A stretch of 64,000 bases of DNA from positions 698,240,217 to 698,304,216 of the forward strand of contig VDFB02270651.1 in the NCBI GenBank assembly GCA_007258455.2, written 5' to 3'. This DNA comes from Sequoia sempervirens (taxonomy: Eukaryota > Streptophyta > Pinopsida > Cupressales > Cupressaceae). Below are positions 23,551 to 35,971 of this stretch, piece after piece (the stretch's first letter is position 1; every line of letters begins with the position of its first letter). Both the position numbers and the translations under genes were made by a program. Below the pieces are notes generated by a model. The model worked only from the letters and a program-made list of their open reading frames with translations. It made no database searches and was not told the origin of the DNA.

Positions 23551-23945
23551 GATGAATATGGAGATGAATTGGTCCATTAGATCTATCTCTTTTTTGGACT
23601 GATGTTGGTGGCTACCTATTAGGGGGAGTAGGTAGTAGGTAGTGTCATGTGTTGTCATTGTTGTTGAGTTGTTGATTTAGTTAGGTGTACTCCTAAGGGG
23701 GGTATTTAGAGCAAGAATTTTGGTTCAATATCAAAGGGGGAGAACAATGCAAAAAAAAAAATCCCTTGTCATTTATTTTAAAGGGGGAGAAAGCATCATG
23801 TGAAAAAGTGCAATGTATGAAGGAGAGAAAGTTGTGTATATCATAAAATCATTTAGGGGGAGAAAAGGAAGTGTGTTAAGAGCTGTTGTGTTGTCTTTGG
23901 TGTCTTTTCACATCTTATGTCAACATCAATGACAAAGGGAGATAT
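23551..23945 (+). promoter_or_regulatory. 3' UTR with repeated polypurine-tract-like G-runs, copia element 1
   Basis: Between pol and the 3' LTR there are at least five G-rich tracts of the type AGGGGGAG or AAAGGGGGAG (near 23620, 23695, 23737, 23782 and 23857). A tract CAAAGGGAGATAT directly abuts the LTR and is the likely plus-strand primer. Confidence 0.7.
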
Positions 23946-25584
23946 TATTGCAGGTATGAAGGTCTTTTCATTGATGTCAATAGGAAGTCTACTGACTAGT
24001 GTTGTCATTGATGTCAACTATGGGATGAAGATGTTGAGGATATTGAGAAAATTGTGAAAAAGAGGAAAACAGGTTGTGCATATGTAGTTGAGACCTTGAG
24101 GAATTTTTGTGAGTACATGGAGCTATCTTTTTGTTGTAGAGTCTAAAGATGAGTTGGAATGAAGTAATGAGCTAAGATGACGTCTCTGGTACTTGGTTTC
24201 CAAGTGCTTTTGAGAAAAGTTGATAAACAAATTAAATTGTGTTATGCAAGTGTTCATAGTGTGCTCCAGTATTGTGCTTCACATTTCTTCTATGTTGATT
24301 CTATGCTTGTGTAAATCTTATAGGTTACTTAAGGTTGCAATAGGTTGCTATATTTAGAATTTGGGTTTTTGGATCATTGTACAATGAAAAATATTTTCAC
24401 CAGTGTGTATGCTAGTCTTTTAGTGATGTTTTCTATGGTTTGGGATAAATGAATTTTCTTTGTATTTCTCTATTGTTTGGCTTTAGGTTGTGTGGATTTT
24501 GGAATTTGCTTATAATGCTTGTATCCTTTTATATTCATTTTTTTACTTGATTTGGTGCAGTACAAAGTGAGTTTCATTTATCAATATGCATTTAAGGGTT
24601 ACCAATTGTTCTGACTTGAAGTGTTTGTATGATGTGAGCTTGGATGAAGTCTTTGATGAATCTTAAGTAGTTCATGGATTATTCTGGATCATGCTCAAAT
24701 AAATTATGTTGTTTAGAATTTTAAGATTGATTTGATGAAGCATATACTTAATGTTTATAGTGTTTAACATAGGTGTTGGTCAAACTTGTGTTTAAGACTA
24801 CATGTGAGGCTTGTAGAAGCATGTTGAAGTGTGTTGGGATCTATTTGGGTCCTAGTTAAGGATTTTTATAGGTTCCCTTTCATTCCTATCTACTGTGGGA
24901 ATATTTAGGTGTCGACCTATTTTGAATTTGTATGTATAACGGCTAATTGACAACATTAGAGAAGGTTTTTGAGGTTGAGATTGATATAAATATGTATGCT
25001 ATTATTGTGATTTGAGGGATAAAAGAATTAAGAAGCAAGACAAATGTGAGATTGATGAGAGTGATGTGTGTGATGCAAATTTGAGAAGAGTAGTGCAAAT
25101 TTCAATGTTAGGATTCCTGAAGGTAGTGAGTTGAAGGCATCCAAAATCTTTCATGTGAGACTGCGGAAGTGTGTGAGCAATTGTGGTGGATTCCTTGTTG
25201 CATTGAGAAGTGTTTTCTGTGTAACATTCTTCTTCTATCTTCTTATATTCTTTATGTGGTAATGAGCCCTAGTTGTGAGCCTTTTGGATAGTGTGTCCTA
25301 TTCTAGCAGTGAGCCCTTTTGTACTGGTTTTTCTATTACTTATATTGTGAGTTAATCCTCATTGTGGTTTTTCCCTCATTGGCTTTTCCTCATAAATTTG
25401 GTGTTCTCTTATGTATGGTGTTGTGATTTTAGTTTCTATTATATGCATTTCATGTTTAATCATACTAATAGAATAAGGGTTTAATGAATTCTAATGGATC
25501 TAATTGTTGTTGATGGTTTTGAAGGTTTAATTTGCTACAACTGATTCACCCCCCTCCCTTTCAGTTGTCTTGTTCATTTCAACA
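23946..25584 (+). repeat. 3' LTR of copia element 1
   Basis: This partner of 17873-19515 begins TATTGCAGG (the expected TG is mutated to TA) and ends TTTCAACA. Its TATA box is at 24985-24993. Confidence 0.92.
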
Positions 25585-25589
25585 TTGAG

Positions 25590-28247
25590 TGTAAGGCTCA
25601 ATAATATTTAAACCACCTTTGTCCTTTGGTTGAATGCAATGGAACCAAGATGTATAAGGAGAATCTTTCTTGTTTCCATGTTTGGCCCAAATAAAACTCC
25701 TAATTAGTTGAGTTAGCTAGTTATAACATTTGTTGGAAGGAAGCCAACAAGATGAAATGTAAACATGGCTCACCAAGAGGGTTTTATTTGAAATTTAAAT
25801 GCAACCAGCCATGAAAAGGAACCAATTAGTCCAATTCAAGAGTTTACTTTTGAATTTAGCCATAACCTGGAATTACACGTCTTTGAGGGAGACCCTAATC
25901 CCAAAGGGTATGCCAAGGTATCTGGTGATAGTGTCATGTTTAATTTTATGCCATTCACTAGGGACCCAAGGAGGATATGGGCTAGGTTGAGTCATAATGA
26001 ATTCAATCTTATGCATGAAAATCTTGGATAAAGAGATGGCACAAAACAGATCCAAAACATCAAGAGTATTTATTACTTCATTTGTTGTATTTTATATAAA
26101 CAACATGCTATCATCATCAAAATTTGAGTTAAGCACTTTAGTGTTACCAATAAATGAAATACCATGAATAATATTAGAAGTGAGAATATGTTGACATAGG
26201 TAACCAAGGGCACCAATAGCTAAAATATATAGAAATGGTGTGAGGGGGCAGCCTTGAAAAATAGATTTTTGTAAGGGGAACTAGGGGAAATGGCTCCATT
26301 AATAGCAATTCTAGCATTGGCATTAGTGAACAACATTTTAATTTTCACTCAAATTTTGGTTTCAAAACCAAACCATTTTAATATATTGAGAATGAAAGGC
26401 GAGCAGATGTGGTCATAGTCTTTATTGAAATTGAGTTTGATAATTAAAGAATCCTAAATAGATTGTTGATCCCATTTACTAGTCTCCCAAGCTAGAACCA
26501 AATTGTTAAGAATAAATTTACCACCTAAAATACTAGTTTGTTCTAGCTGAATAATCTCCTAGGTTATGTGTTTGATTTAGCAAGCCAAGGATTTGGTAAT
26601 GATTTTATAAGAGGTGTTAAGAAGGGTGATAGGCTTCCATCAATTCATCATGTATTAATTTTTTCCTTTGGAAAGGAGTTTAATCAAACCTTGGTTTATA
26701 GTTTGTCCCAAGGATCCCATCTCAATGCCTTCAATATAGACATAATAAAATTCCTCAAGTATGTGCAGCCAAAGAGCTCTATAAAATTCAATTAGGAGTT
26801 CGTCAATTCCTAGACTCTTCTCCAAAGCCATGCTATAAAAATCCTCATCTAACTCTTCAATTGAACGGAGATGGTCAAGGTAGTTTATATATTTAGGATC
26901 TATTTTACAAGGAATACAAACAACACTTTCTTCAATAATAGGGAGAAGAGAGTCACCAATAGACTCATCAATAAACAGGCTCTTAAAGTGTTCAAAGAAG
27001 GTTTGCAAAATAGTAGATTGGTTGGTATGTATGTAACCATTTGTAGTTCTTATACTAGAGATCTACTCTTTTTTATGTTTATGTTGCAAGTATTGAAAGA
27101 AATTTTTTGATCCTCTATTCCCATCCTTAATCCATTGGAGAATAGCACAAATTTGGGCTCCTCTTCCTTTTTAGGCAACCAAATTTCGGAGTAAATTTTT
27201 AGTTTTAGCCACAACTTGTTGGAGGGCAGAATTGAGAAGATTGTACGTTAGAAGAGAACAATTATGCTCTAATTGAGCTTTAAGGGATTTTTCAAGTCTA
27301 TGGCATTTGGAAGAAACTCTTCGCCCATAGTCATGAAGAAATAAGGCACAACGGGAAATGTTTCTCTCCCACTAACTAATCCATCTATAATGTTGGGGCT
27401 TTGGTTCAAATTTCCAAATAGCTAAGAGGTTGTCAATGAAGTTTCACAATTTTAAATAGGAAAAATTTAGATTGTATGGGAGATCATTAGGGAGAGAAGG
27501 GGAATTGATTAGTGCAAGTTTGGTAAGGATGGGAGGTGATTAGAAAGAGTGGTTGAGAGGTCAAGGTGAACCAAAAGAACATCATGCGTGGAAGTATATG
27601 ATAGTTTGGAGAAATATAAAATTGATCCAAATGAGTCATTCTCCTCCAACAACCTTCAGGAAGATTATTCCAAGTAAACCAATGTGGCTTGTAGTGTTAA
27701 TTTTTCCAAAGAGAGGATCATGAAATCCTAGGGAGTTTCATGCTAAAGTCCAAGCTTCAAATTCAATATGAGACAAAAAGGAGGAACTATCCCAATTTTG
27801 ATCATATGGATGCTCAACCATGTTGAAGTCTCCCCCAAAAATCTATTCAGCAATAGGGAGATGGAGACGAAGCAATTCCAAAAGTTGAGGTCTCTTATAG
27901 GGGGAGTTGGGAGTGTAAATAGAGAAAAATCCATATAAAGTGCCTCAAAAAAGAATAGTAGTCAAAATACAACAATTGTATGGATCATATCTTGATGCCA
28001 CATGTTTGGAAAGCTAGGGAGAAAGGCTTAAGACAACCCCACTACTTCCCTCACCATGATTTGTGTGAATGAGAAAGGACTCTTTCTAAATAGAAGCAAG
28101 AATGGAATCTAGATGGAAAACATTGACTTTCACCTCCTGAAGCATTATTACATCAATTTGTTTTTTTTGAATAGAGTTCTTGACATGATACTTCCAAGTA
28201 GGGATACTTAATCCTTGAACATTCCAAGATTGAATGTGACAAATCAT
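25590..28247 (-). pseudogene. LINE ORF2, N-terminal part (endonuclease and reverse transcriptase)
   Basis: The likely start is an ATG read leftwards from 28247. The endonuclease opens with SWNVQGLS and MLQEVKV, which carry the family's Asn and Glu. It continues with GGDFNMVEHPYDQN near 27830, the GDFN motif. Reverse transcriptase includes SLGIDELLIEFYRALW and GSLGQTINQGLIKL (26655-27008), QGCPLTPFLYILA near 26235-26275, and the catalytic box, read here as FDDD instead of F/YADD near 26108-26125. TITRYLGIPFG follows at about 25905-25935. The frame then runs GGLNIIEPYTQ up to the copia insertion. Stops and frameshifts are scattered throughout. The enzyme nicks DNA and copies its RNA at the nick. 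Confidence 0.87.
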
Positions 28248-28261
28248 TGTGAAGAATTAGG

Positions 28262-29690
28262 AAGAGTTTCCTCATCCATCATCAACGTAGTGAACATGTT
28301 TTCTAAGGTGTATACTTGAGAATTCATTATATTCTCTTTGTGTGGTTGTTCCCTAGAGGGAGATCTAGATTGAGATTGCATGGTACTATTTGGATGAGTT
28401 GTGCAGTATGATAGAAACACTATTTTTGGGAAGAGATAGTGAATCTTTCTATCTTTTTGCAGCTCTATTTACATCTTCTGACATAACCTCTTTGAAGGAC
28501 TTGGGACTAGTTGGGGATTTGAGGTGATGTGAAGAGGATGGTGGAGAATGTTTATGGGTTGGGTAGGTTGTGGGTGTGGTGTTATCATGGGTGGAGGGAG
28601 TAGCAAGAATAGATTTTTTATTTTCTTCAATAAGAGTGACAACAATAGGGTTGGAATTACTTGGAGGAGTTTTTTATGGATGTGGTTTACAAACTGGGCA
28701 ATCTCAAATGAGATGGCCTTCTTGATGACAATAGAAACAAGCATATTTTGGTTTATTCAAAAATGTGATACGTTGATCAAATTCAAACCCACGTCCAACC
28801 AGTTTGATGTTTCAAGAAGAGGTTGTGTTAAGTCCATCTCAATGTAGGATCTTGGTTGGACATGTAAACTAGCCCAAATTTATCAGAATGTTGTTTACAG
28901 CATAAAAATATAACTAGTTGAGAGGCGATGTCTTATAGAAAGGCATGAAAGGCCAAGTTAAGGAATGAGAATTCTACCCACATCAGGTATTTGGATTTAG
29001 AGATTCCTTCTAGATGGAAGTTGAGATCCCAAGCTTGGAAATAGCATATTTGACCATAGATAATCCATGTACCTTATTGTAAGGCTACTCAAGTGTGGTT
29101 TGGGTCAATGAACGTACATAAAATGTATCCTCTACCCATCCCCCTAACATTTGATGTAATCCATCCCTTTGACTCCCAGCTATTTTGGGCCCATCTAAAA
29201 AATCTTGTTCAAAAGGGATGCATTTGAGAAAAAAAGAATGATAGTTTTTTTAATTTTTAATTAGATATAACTTCAATAATGTCATTTGGGAGCTTAAATG
29301 AAACTACTTTACCTACCAGTTTTTGTGAGGTTGGGGTAATGACAGGATTTGTGGTTAGCACATTCTCGGCTATATTGAATTGGTTGTATGTTGCAACAGA
29401 TTTGGGTGAGGAGAGATGGGCGTCTTGGCATAGTGGAGTAGCATTGGATTCAAAAATTGGTGACTACATCTCCTTAGAGGTAGAAATTAATGATTCAGAT
29501 GGCTTTTGGGTAGCATGTGACTCCTTCAAACCTTTTGGCATGTCATTTTTGAAAGCCCTCCCTCCTTGGGTTTCTTTTTCATGCTTTTTGTATTATTTTT
29601 TAGGCCCCTATGGGATCCAACCATATGATTCTCTATATTGGAAAACAAAATAAGGAAAATTTGGTTGGTCATTGTAGAAATTTTGGTTTG
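28262..29690 (-). pseudogene. LINE ORF1 (DUF4283-like segment plus CCHC zinc knuckle)
   Basis: Read on the minus strand from about 29690, the translation goes through several frames. The middle (about 28900-29060) has an AWDLNFHLE...WVEFSFLNL pattern like plant L1 ORF1 DUF4283 domains, then IEMDLTQPL. Near 28690-28740 it reads CFYCHQEGHLI, a stop codon, then DC, the Cys-x2-Cys-x4-His-x4-Cys knuckle with an internal TGA. ORF1 binds LINE RNA as a chaperone. It sits directly upstream of ORF2, as expected. Confidence 0.72.
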
Positions 29691-29769
29691 CAATTTAGGG
29701 ATTTTTGCTTGTGCACCTATGGTTTTTTTCTGCCTTTCTTCTTCACAAGGTTTTGCCTAGTAATAATTT

Positions 29770-30030
29770 AGCTAAACAAAAAATAAGGACATTGCATTGA
29801 CATCTAGTTTTACCTAATTTAGTTTACCATTAAACTTTTTAAATCTAAGATTTATAACATTATTAAAACAAAAAGTTTAAAATAAATATACCATGGATTC
29901 ATTTATCCATTTTTTAAAAATATACCTAAAATTTTGGTGGTATGTAATCTCACTGAAAAAGTTATAATTATTAAATTACTAAAATTAAACAAAAAAAAAG
30001 TTTCACAAACATTGTAAGGAGGTTATGACA
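29770..30030 (-). repeat. Partial 3' LTR of the chromovirus
   Basis: On the minus strand the LTR begins TGTCATAACCTCC at 30030, directly after a G-rich tract. No partner LTR is in the window, and the far end cannot be placed. Confidence 0.5.
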
Positions 30031-30043
30031 TATTTCCCCCCTT
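30031..30043 (-). promoter_or_regulatory. Polypurine tract of the chromovirus
   Basis: On the minus strand TAAGGGGGGAAATA precedes the TG of the LTR. A six-G run in this position is typical of a plus-strand primer. Confidence 0.6.
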
Positions 30044-30149
30044 ACATCGCACATCATCCTAATGCACTTATACAACAAACCAAAATTGGAAATAAAGCAC
30101 TATTACATTTTTCAAAAAAAATTAAAATAAGAAGGTAAATTACTGCTAT

Positions 30150-32016
30150 ATTTTATTTGTATCTTCCCATGTACCATTTTCTTCATCATACTGATCCCAT
30201 TGCACTTTGCATTGGCTAACCTCTCTACTGTGCAATTGGTACCAACACCTCTCCAATATTTTGTATGGCTCTATTATTATTCTCCCTATCTCTTGAACGT
30301 GTAATGCATTTCAATTTAGAATATGTTTTTCATTAGATACATATTTCTTAAGAAGTGATATATGGAAAACATCATGGATACAACTCAGTTGGGGAGGTAA
30401 AGCCAACTAATAAGAAACTAGGTTTATTTTCTCTAAGATTTCAAAAGGTCCAACATATCAGGGTGCCAACTTAACCTTTTTCCCAAACCTTATGGTACTC
30501 TTGTGAGGTCAAACTCTTAGAAACATGTTTTCACCTATGTCAAACTCTCTTTGAGTTCTTTTCTTATCTGCATATCTATTTTTCCTATCAGAAGCTTCTT
30601 TTAATGTTTTCCTGATTTCCTTAGTTTGTTTTTCCATTTTCTTTAACATATTAGGACCAATTATTATTATATCTTTAAGACTATCCCAACTCAAGGGTGT
30701 TCGACAAGGTGTACCATACAATGCTTCGAAGGGGTCATTCCCAAAGAAGATAGGAAAGTATTATTATAAGAAAATCCACTAGTAGAAGATACTCTTCCCA
30801 TTTTTCTTGTTGGTCCATCTAATACATTAAGTAAATCTTCCACAATATGATTATTCCTTTTTGTTTTCCTATCAATTTTGGGATGGTAAGCTAAACTAAA
30901 ATTTATTTGTGTTCCCAATGTTGATTGAAGAGTTTTCCAAAACCTTGTTGTGAATCTACCATCTCTCCAATATGATTTTCTTTGGAATTCCATGTAGACT
31001 AAATATTTCCTTCACAAAATGCTTTGCTAAAGGAGGGGCATCATTAGTTAAGTTCCCTAGTATAAAATGAGCCACCTTAGTGAGCTTATCAATCAACACC
31101 ATTATTGCATTATGTCTATCAAGTGTCATAGGTAATCCTTGTATAAAATCCATGCTAATGACTTGCGTATATAATGAGGGTAAAATAATATTGTTGGATG
31201 AATGTGTTTCTCCTTTACAATTTGACATTCCAAACACTTGTATACATAAAGTACTATCCTTTTTCATTCCTTTCAAAAAATATAATTTCTTTAGATATGA
31301 GTATAGTTTATTTACTCGAGGATGTCCTGAATAAGGGGTATTGTGGGCTTCTGATAAAATTGACTTCCTTAATTCAAGTGAGTATGGAATAAAGATTATG
31401 TTATTGAATCATAGTAGCTTAACTTCATCAATAGTGTATCCCCAAACCTTTGGATTAGTTGGATCATTTTCCAAAATTTAATTTGATTTCTTTATACCAC
31501 AAATCATATTATTTTACTTCCATCTCTTTCTCTTTGAAAAAAGTTTTGAAGGTTGCTATGGTCATCAAGTTTCTTCTTTTTCTTAAAGAATCTACCACCC
31601 TATTTTCTTTGCTTGTAATATACTATATTTCAAAATCATATTCAATTAAGAATTCTAACCATGTCCTTTTCCTAACATTTAGGTGAGGTTGAGTGAAGAT
31701 TTATTTGAGTCCTTGATGATCTATTTTTTAATTTGAAGGAATTTTCAAACAAGAAGTTCCTCCATTTTTGTAGAGCATGAATAATGGCCACTAACTCCAA
31801 ATTGTGAGGTGTATGGTTTACCTCATGGGTGTTTAATTTCTTAGATTCATAAACTACCATACCTTCATCTTGAATAAGTAATTCTCCTAATCCTTCAATG
31901 GAAGCATATGCTACAACTACAAAAGTTTTGTTTGGATCGAGAACCTTCAAAATAGGTGTAGTAGTTAATTTTTCCTTTAGAATTTGAAATGCCTTGTCAC
32001 TTTGTTCATTCCACAA
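30150..32016 (-). pseudogene. Chromovirus RNase H, integrase and chromodomain-like tail
   Basis: RNase H is at 31672-32016 (WNEQSDKAFQILKEKL, later ESKKLNTHEVNHTPHNLELV). Integrase is at 30691-31276, with SMDFIQGLP, NAIMVLIDKLTKVAHF and, after a frame change, FSLAYHPKIDRKTKRNN. The C-terminal region at 30509-30721 (DRKNRYADKKRTQREFDIG) continues below 30500 with VGPFEILEKI. It ends near 30165-30240 in CKVQWDQYDEENGTWED, which resembles the chromodomain-like tail that directs chromoviruses to heterochromatin. Frames change several times, with in-frame stops. Confidence 0.82.
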
Positions 32017-32019
32017 AAA

Positions 32020-33350
32020 ATATTATTATTTCTTTGCAATGAAGTGATAGGACTTTCAATTTTAGAGAATCCTTCTACAAATATTCTATAATATCCCACC
32101 AACCCCATAAAACTTCTCACTTTTGAAACACTTTTAGGTATGGGCCATTCCACAATTGCTTTTATCTTTTATGGGTCAATTGCAATCCCTTCCTTGGATA
32201 TAATATGACCAAGATAGTGAATTTTTCTTTCAAAGAAGGTACATTTTGACATTTTTCCATATAATTTATATTCCCTTAATTTTTTACACAACTATTTGAA
32301 GGTGTGTTAGATGTTCCTCTTAATTTTTTGAGTAAATTAAAATATCATCCACAAATTCCAAGAAAATTTTGTCTAAGTAATCATGGAATACACTATTCAT
32401 CAAGTTTGTAAAGGCAACAAGAACATTTGTCACACCAAATGGTACAACTATAAATTCATAATGCACATACCTTGTTCCAAATGTTGTTTTTGGAATATAC
32501 TCTTCTTTTATTCTTAGTTGATGGTACCCTGATTATAGTTCTATTTTAGAAAACACTGTTGGTCCTTTCATTTGATCAAAAATATCCTAAATGTGTGGCA
32601 GGGGTACCTATTCGTTATAGTTACTTTGTTTAACATTATGTAATTAATGTAGAACCTCAAAGTTCCATCCTTCTTAATAAACAAGATTGGCACTCCCTAA
32701 GGAGATACACTTGGTCTTATCAACCCTTTACCTAAGAGTTCTTCCAATTATATCTTGAGTTCTATTAATACAACTGTATTCATTTAGTAAGGTTCCCTTG
32801 ATATAAGCTTAGCTCTAGGCATTATATCAATAGAAAATAAAATTTTCCCTTAGGAGGTAAGCTAGGTAATTCTTCTAGAAATACATCCTTAAATTCTTGA
32901 ATAAAGGGAGAATTTTCAAATGTTGGAGTATTTTCCTTTCTTTTTTCATCTAATCAAACCATATAAATTTGAGCCCCCTTCTTCCTTTGGTTGATTGGAT
33001 CTAATTTGACTTTACATCCTTGTGCATTCTCTAGCATAATGATTTCCTCCACATATGAAGTACCCTCCTAGTGGTCCTCATTGCACTTGATTTGTAGGGT
33101 TGTTTCTTACTTCATTGATTCTATTGAAGTTCCTTTGATTAAGATTTCCTCTATTATTTCTATTGTACCTATTCCTTTGATTATGATTACCTCCATTATT
33201 TCCATTATACCCATTCCTTTGATTTTATTTTCAAGGTGGTCATCTCCTTTCAGATGAATTTTTCTTTTGATTTTTGTTGAAGTTGGTATTCCTCTTGAAT
33301 TATTTATTCCTTTTGAATGATGGGTCCTTGTTAAGTAAAAAATGTTTCTC
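32020..33350 (-). pseudogene. Chromovirus gag end and reverse transcriptase
   Basis: At the right edge (about 33040-33350, minus strand) an Asn/Arg-rich stretch with several NQRN repeats leads to YFICGGNHYAREC. This is a CCHC knuckle in which the first Cys has become Tyr. The reverse transcriptase follows; its catalytic segment reads [11 protein letters not shown] near 32325-32355, keeping both Asp residues. Many stops interrupt it. Confidence 0.72.
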
Positions 33351-34749
33351 TCAGTTCTTTTATCATTGATGAATTTTTTTTTATATACAATTTAATAGAA
33401 AATTGAGAATAAATAATTCCACTTCAACATAACTATCTGTTAACTAAAAACTAATTTAGATTAGTAACAATGTTTATTATCCTATAGCTCCAATATTTTC
33501 ACTTTTGATGAGTAAAGGTTAATAACTAAATTTGATGCTTGGTATCACATGTCTATCATAATTTTAATTTCCTTTCATAAAATATTCAAAAAATGGTTGA
33601 AAGAATTTCATTGTGGGAGGGAGAGTACAACTTGGAAATATCAAAACTAATTTACAAGTGGGCAAGTGTTTTTATGGAAATGGGAAGAGCTATTAGTATG
33701 AAACTTGGAATTATAACCTATATTACATGTAGGAGATATCTCAGGGTATCTTATGCAATCTACTTCACTAAAAAATACTTAAAAAATAAGCAAAAGCAGG
33801 TAGCTTCTTGGAATGATATGGTTAATGTACCCTCTTTGTGCCATTTTCCTATGGTTATTGGAAATTACCCTCATTAGTTTTCTATTTTTGAGAAGGATTC
33901 ATAATCCCTTCTCACCCAAGAAGATCTTTGCAATCTTCACCTACTTAAATTATTGTCTACTTCTCCCTATTCCATGGTCTCCCTTCAATGTTTTTCCTTC
34001 TATCACCATGCCTCCCAACCATTTTCTAACAACATTTTTGAGGAAAATACTTCTTTAATACACCATTATCTCAACCCCTATTCATACACTTGGACAAATC
34101 CCTCTCACCCTTCCATGTGTGACATAGAACCAACCCTATGATTCTTCCCCTTATTTTAACCATTTTTCAACTGCCCCCATGGTTGACACAACTATAAACC
34201 ATCTGATTTACACCTACCATAATAGTCCTCTTAACTTAATTTATCATCAATTAGGAAGATAAAATAGTAGTCAATTAAGCTAACCTTAATATTGAAACTC
34301 TTGCCCTCAATTTTTTTAAAAAAGAGGCTTTGGATTCACTATAACTTTTTCATCCAATCATAAAATAGATCTTATTCAAATTGAAATTGTTGTAAAATTG
34401 TTACTTGATGTTGTGGTTGAAAAGGTTAGGAAAGATTGCCACGTTTCCTATAGAAATGACAAACCTCCCAAAATGGAATCTCCCAAAAGATGAATTATAT
34501 TGGAAACATGAGCATACATCATCATGCTCATGTTGAATGTCTTCTTGAATTGAAGATATTGATGACCATGTATCAGTATTAGTAATGGGAGTGCAATAGG
34601 TGCAAAGTGCATACTGAAATGTTCCACATTCCACCATGGATTATTATTATGTTGTGTAGTTTTGAGGAAGTGTTTGAGGATGTCACAAGTGTATTCACTC
34701 CAAGTGGCAAGTAATTTGGTGGTCTTCATTTTGAGTTGTGGATGAATAA
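33351..34749. other. Intergenic stretch, nothing recognised
   Basis: Several short open frames occur on both strands (33593-34141 plus, 34401-34729 minus), but none shows a known motif. It may include eroded gag sequence of the neighbouring chromovirus. Confidence 0.35.
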
Positions 34750-34994
34750 TTAGTTCATTTAGTTTTTTGCTTCATCGATTTTTCTATGAGATGATGACTT
34801 AAAGGTTTTGGGGTCATGTAGAGTTGAATTGTGTAAGTATTGGATTCATGGGAGTGATTATAGGTCATTTTGACCTATCACATTTTTGTTTCTTCTGCAA
34901 GGCATACATGTGATGGAGTTTTGGGCCAACATGTCATGGTGTTACAGAGTTCATGCAATTAAGATGACCTGATTGATGTTGTGGGTGTTTATAG

Positions 34995-35004
34995 TATATA
35001 TAGA
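34995..35004 (+). promoter_or_regulatory. TATA box in the partial LTR
   Basis: TATATATAGA occurs about 545 bp before the LTR end, a position comparable with the TATA boxes of the related copia LTRs. Confidence 0.45.
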
Positions 35005-35542
35005 AGAGTGATTTACTATGTGAATGAGTAATGTATATATTTTGAGAGATATATATGATGTAAAGTGAAGTGTGTGAAGCCAGTTTTCTAAGCTTAATTG
35101 GAATTGTATCTTCAACATGTTGCAGATGCATTGTTAGTATTTTAAAATATGGTATTGAGCTATTCTTATATTCTATTTTCTATTCTAGATAGTGAGTCCT
35201 TTGGGTAGTGAGCCCTTGGAACTGAGACTTTCTTTTTGGGCAGCAAGACTTATTTTCTAGACAGTGAGTCCTTGAACAATGAGTCCTTTATTTTGTAATC
35301 CATTGTAATCAATATATTATATTGTGATCTAATCCTCACCATTGTTTTTCCCTTTCAATTCTTTGGTTTTCCATGTAAATCTAGTGTTCTTGTGTTGAAT
35401 GTTGTGATGCATGCTTTAATTGTTCCTTTCCATATCTGTAGATTAAATGAGATGCTTTGAATGCATGTTTAAGTTGATGAAGTTAATGAATTTCAGTGAA
35501 TACTGATTCGCCCCCCCTCTTAGTATTATGGTGTTCAACAAT

Positions 35543-35554
35543 TGGTAATAGAGC
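35543..35554 (+). promoter_or_regulatory. Primer-binding site of the partial element
   Basis: TGGTAATAGAGC follows CAACA AT. It matches 10 of 12 bases of the initiator tRNA-Met site. Confidence 0.75.
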
Positions 35555-35599
35555 TTGGTTCCTTCAATTGGCTTAATTGTTGAGGTAGATATTGGAGGT

Positions 35600-35971
35600 T
35601 GAAAACGTGACACTTAAGAGGTATCCTATCCCTCCAGAAGAGACTATCATGGAAGGGTTTACTAAATAAGATTGTGAAGTTGACATAGAAGGAGAAATTA
35701 TATTTTATCTTGATGATCTAGATAAAGATGAATGTGAGAATAAGTATTTGAAAGAAAATATTAAGGAAGTAGATGAGTACATTAAGAAGTTTAGGGATCA
35801 AATCAAGAAAGTTAAAGAAAGTCTCAAGGAAACAAATGGTCAGCTCAAACAATCAAATTAGATAGTGAGTAGTCTGAAAGTGCAAGTTGAAGAAGGAAAA
35901 TTAGTTGAAGAATGTTTAAATGTCAAATTGAAAGACAAGTTTATAGAATGTTCAGGACTTGAAGAAGAAGT
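35600..35971 (+). pseudogene. Broken coiled-coil coding segment of the outer element
   Basis: One frame reads mainly Lys, Glu, Asp and Leu, for example EYIKKFRDQIKKVKESLKET and SLKVQVEEGKLVEECL. It is interrupted by TAA/TAG stops. The heptad-like spacing suggests a coiled coil, as in the N-terminal or gag-linked part of some plant copia elements. It is cut at 35971 by the insertion of copia element 2. The partner segment may lie right of 43286. Confidence 0.5.

Larger units (their letters stand above)
17873..25584 (+). mobile_element. Ty1/copia retrotransposon 1, complete structure, inserted in the LINE
   Basis: LTRs of 1643 bp (17873-19515) and 1639 bp (23946-25584) enclose PBS, gag, protease, integrase, reverse transcriptase and RNase H in copia order, followed by a purine-rich 3' UTR. 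The flanks are TTGAT (17868-17872) and TTGAG (25585-25589), a 5-bp target duplication with one change. The LTRs are about 90% identical over the first 250 bp by eye. The coding part has many stops and a mutated RT catalytic site, so the element is dead. Confidence 0.93.
16253..29700 (-). mobile_element. L1-type LINE, degenerate, split by a copia element
   Basis: Read on the minus strand from about 29700, there is an ORF1 (RRM-like DUF4283 segment and a CCHC knuckle), then an ORF2 with endonuclease, reverse transcriptase and a C-terminal zf-RVT segment, ending in an A-rich tail (plus-strand T-run at 16253-16263). The copia element at 17873-25584 interrupts ORF2 after the reverse transcriptase. 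Subtracting it leaves about 5.7 kb, normal for a plant L1. Stops are scattered through both ORFs. No convincing LINE target duplication was found, and the 5' end is approximate. Confidence 0.85.
29770..33350 (-). mobile_element. Ty3/gypsy chromovirus fragment (3' LTR edge, pol, end of gag)
   Basis: On the minus strand, in order, there are the gag zinc-knuckle end, reverse transcriptase, RNase H, integrase, a chromodomain-like tail, polypurine tract and the start of the 3' LTR. RT before integrase is the gypsy order. Most of gag, the 5' LTR and most of the 3' LTR are missing. The right edge (about 33350) and left edge (about 29770, near the LINE start) are approximate. Confidence 0.82.
34750..35971 (+). 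mobile_element. 5' end of another copia-type LTR element (LTR, PBS, coiled-coil start)
   Basis: An LTR of uncertain left edge ends GTGTTCAACA at 35540. It is followed by a primer site and about 430 bp of broken coding sequence that stops at the second copia element. The LTR shows a TATA box and repeated GTGAGYCCTTK motifs near 35190-35290, as in the LTRs of copia element 1. No matching 3' LTR was found in the window. Confidence 0.62.

Noticed and set aside
16231..29830. Search for LINE target duplication flanks
   Set aside because: Only short AT-rich matches such as TAGTTTT near both ends were seen, no better than chance.
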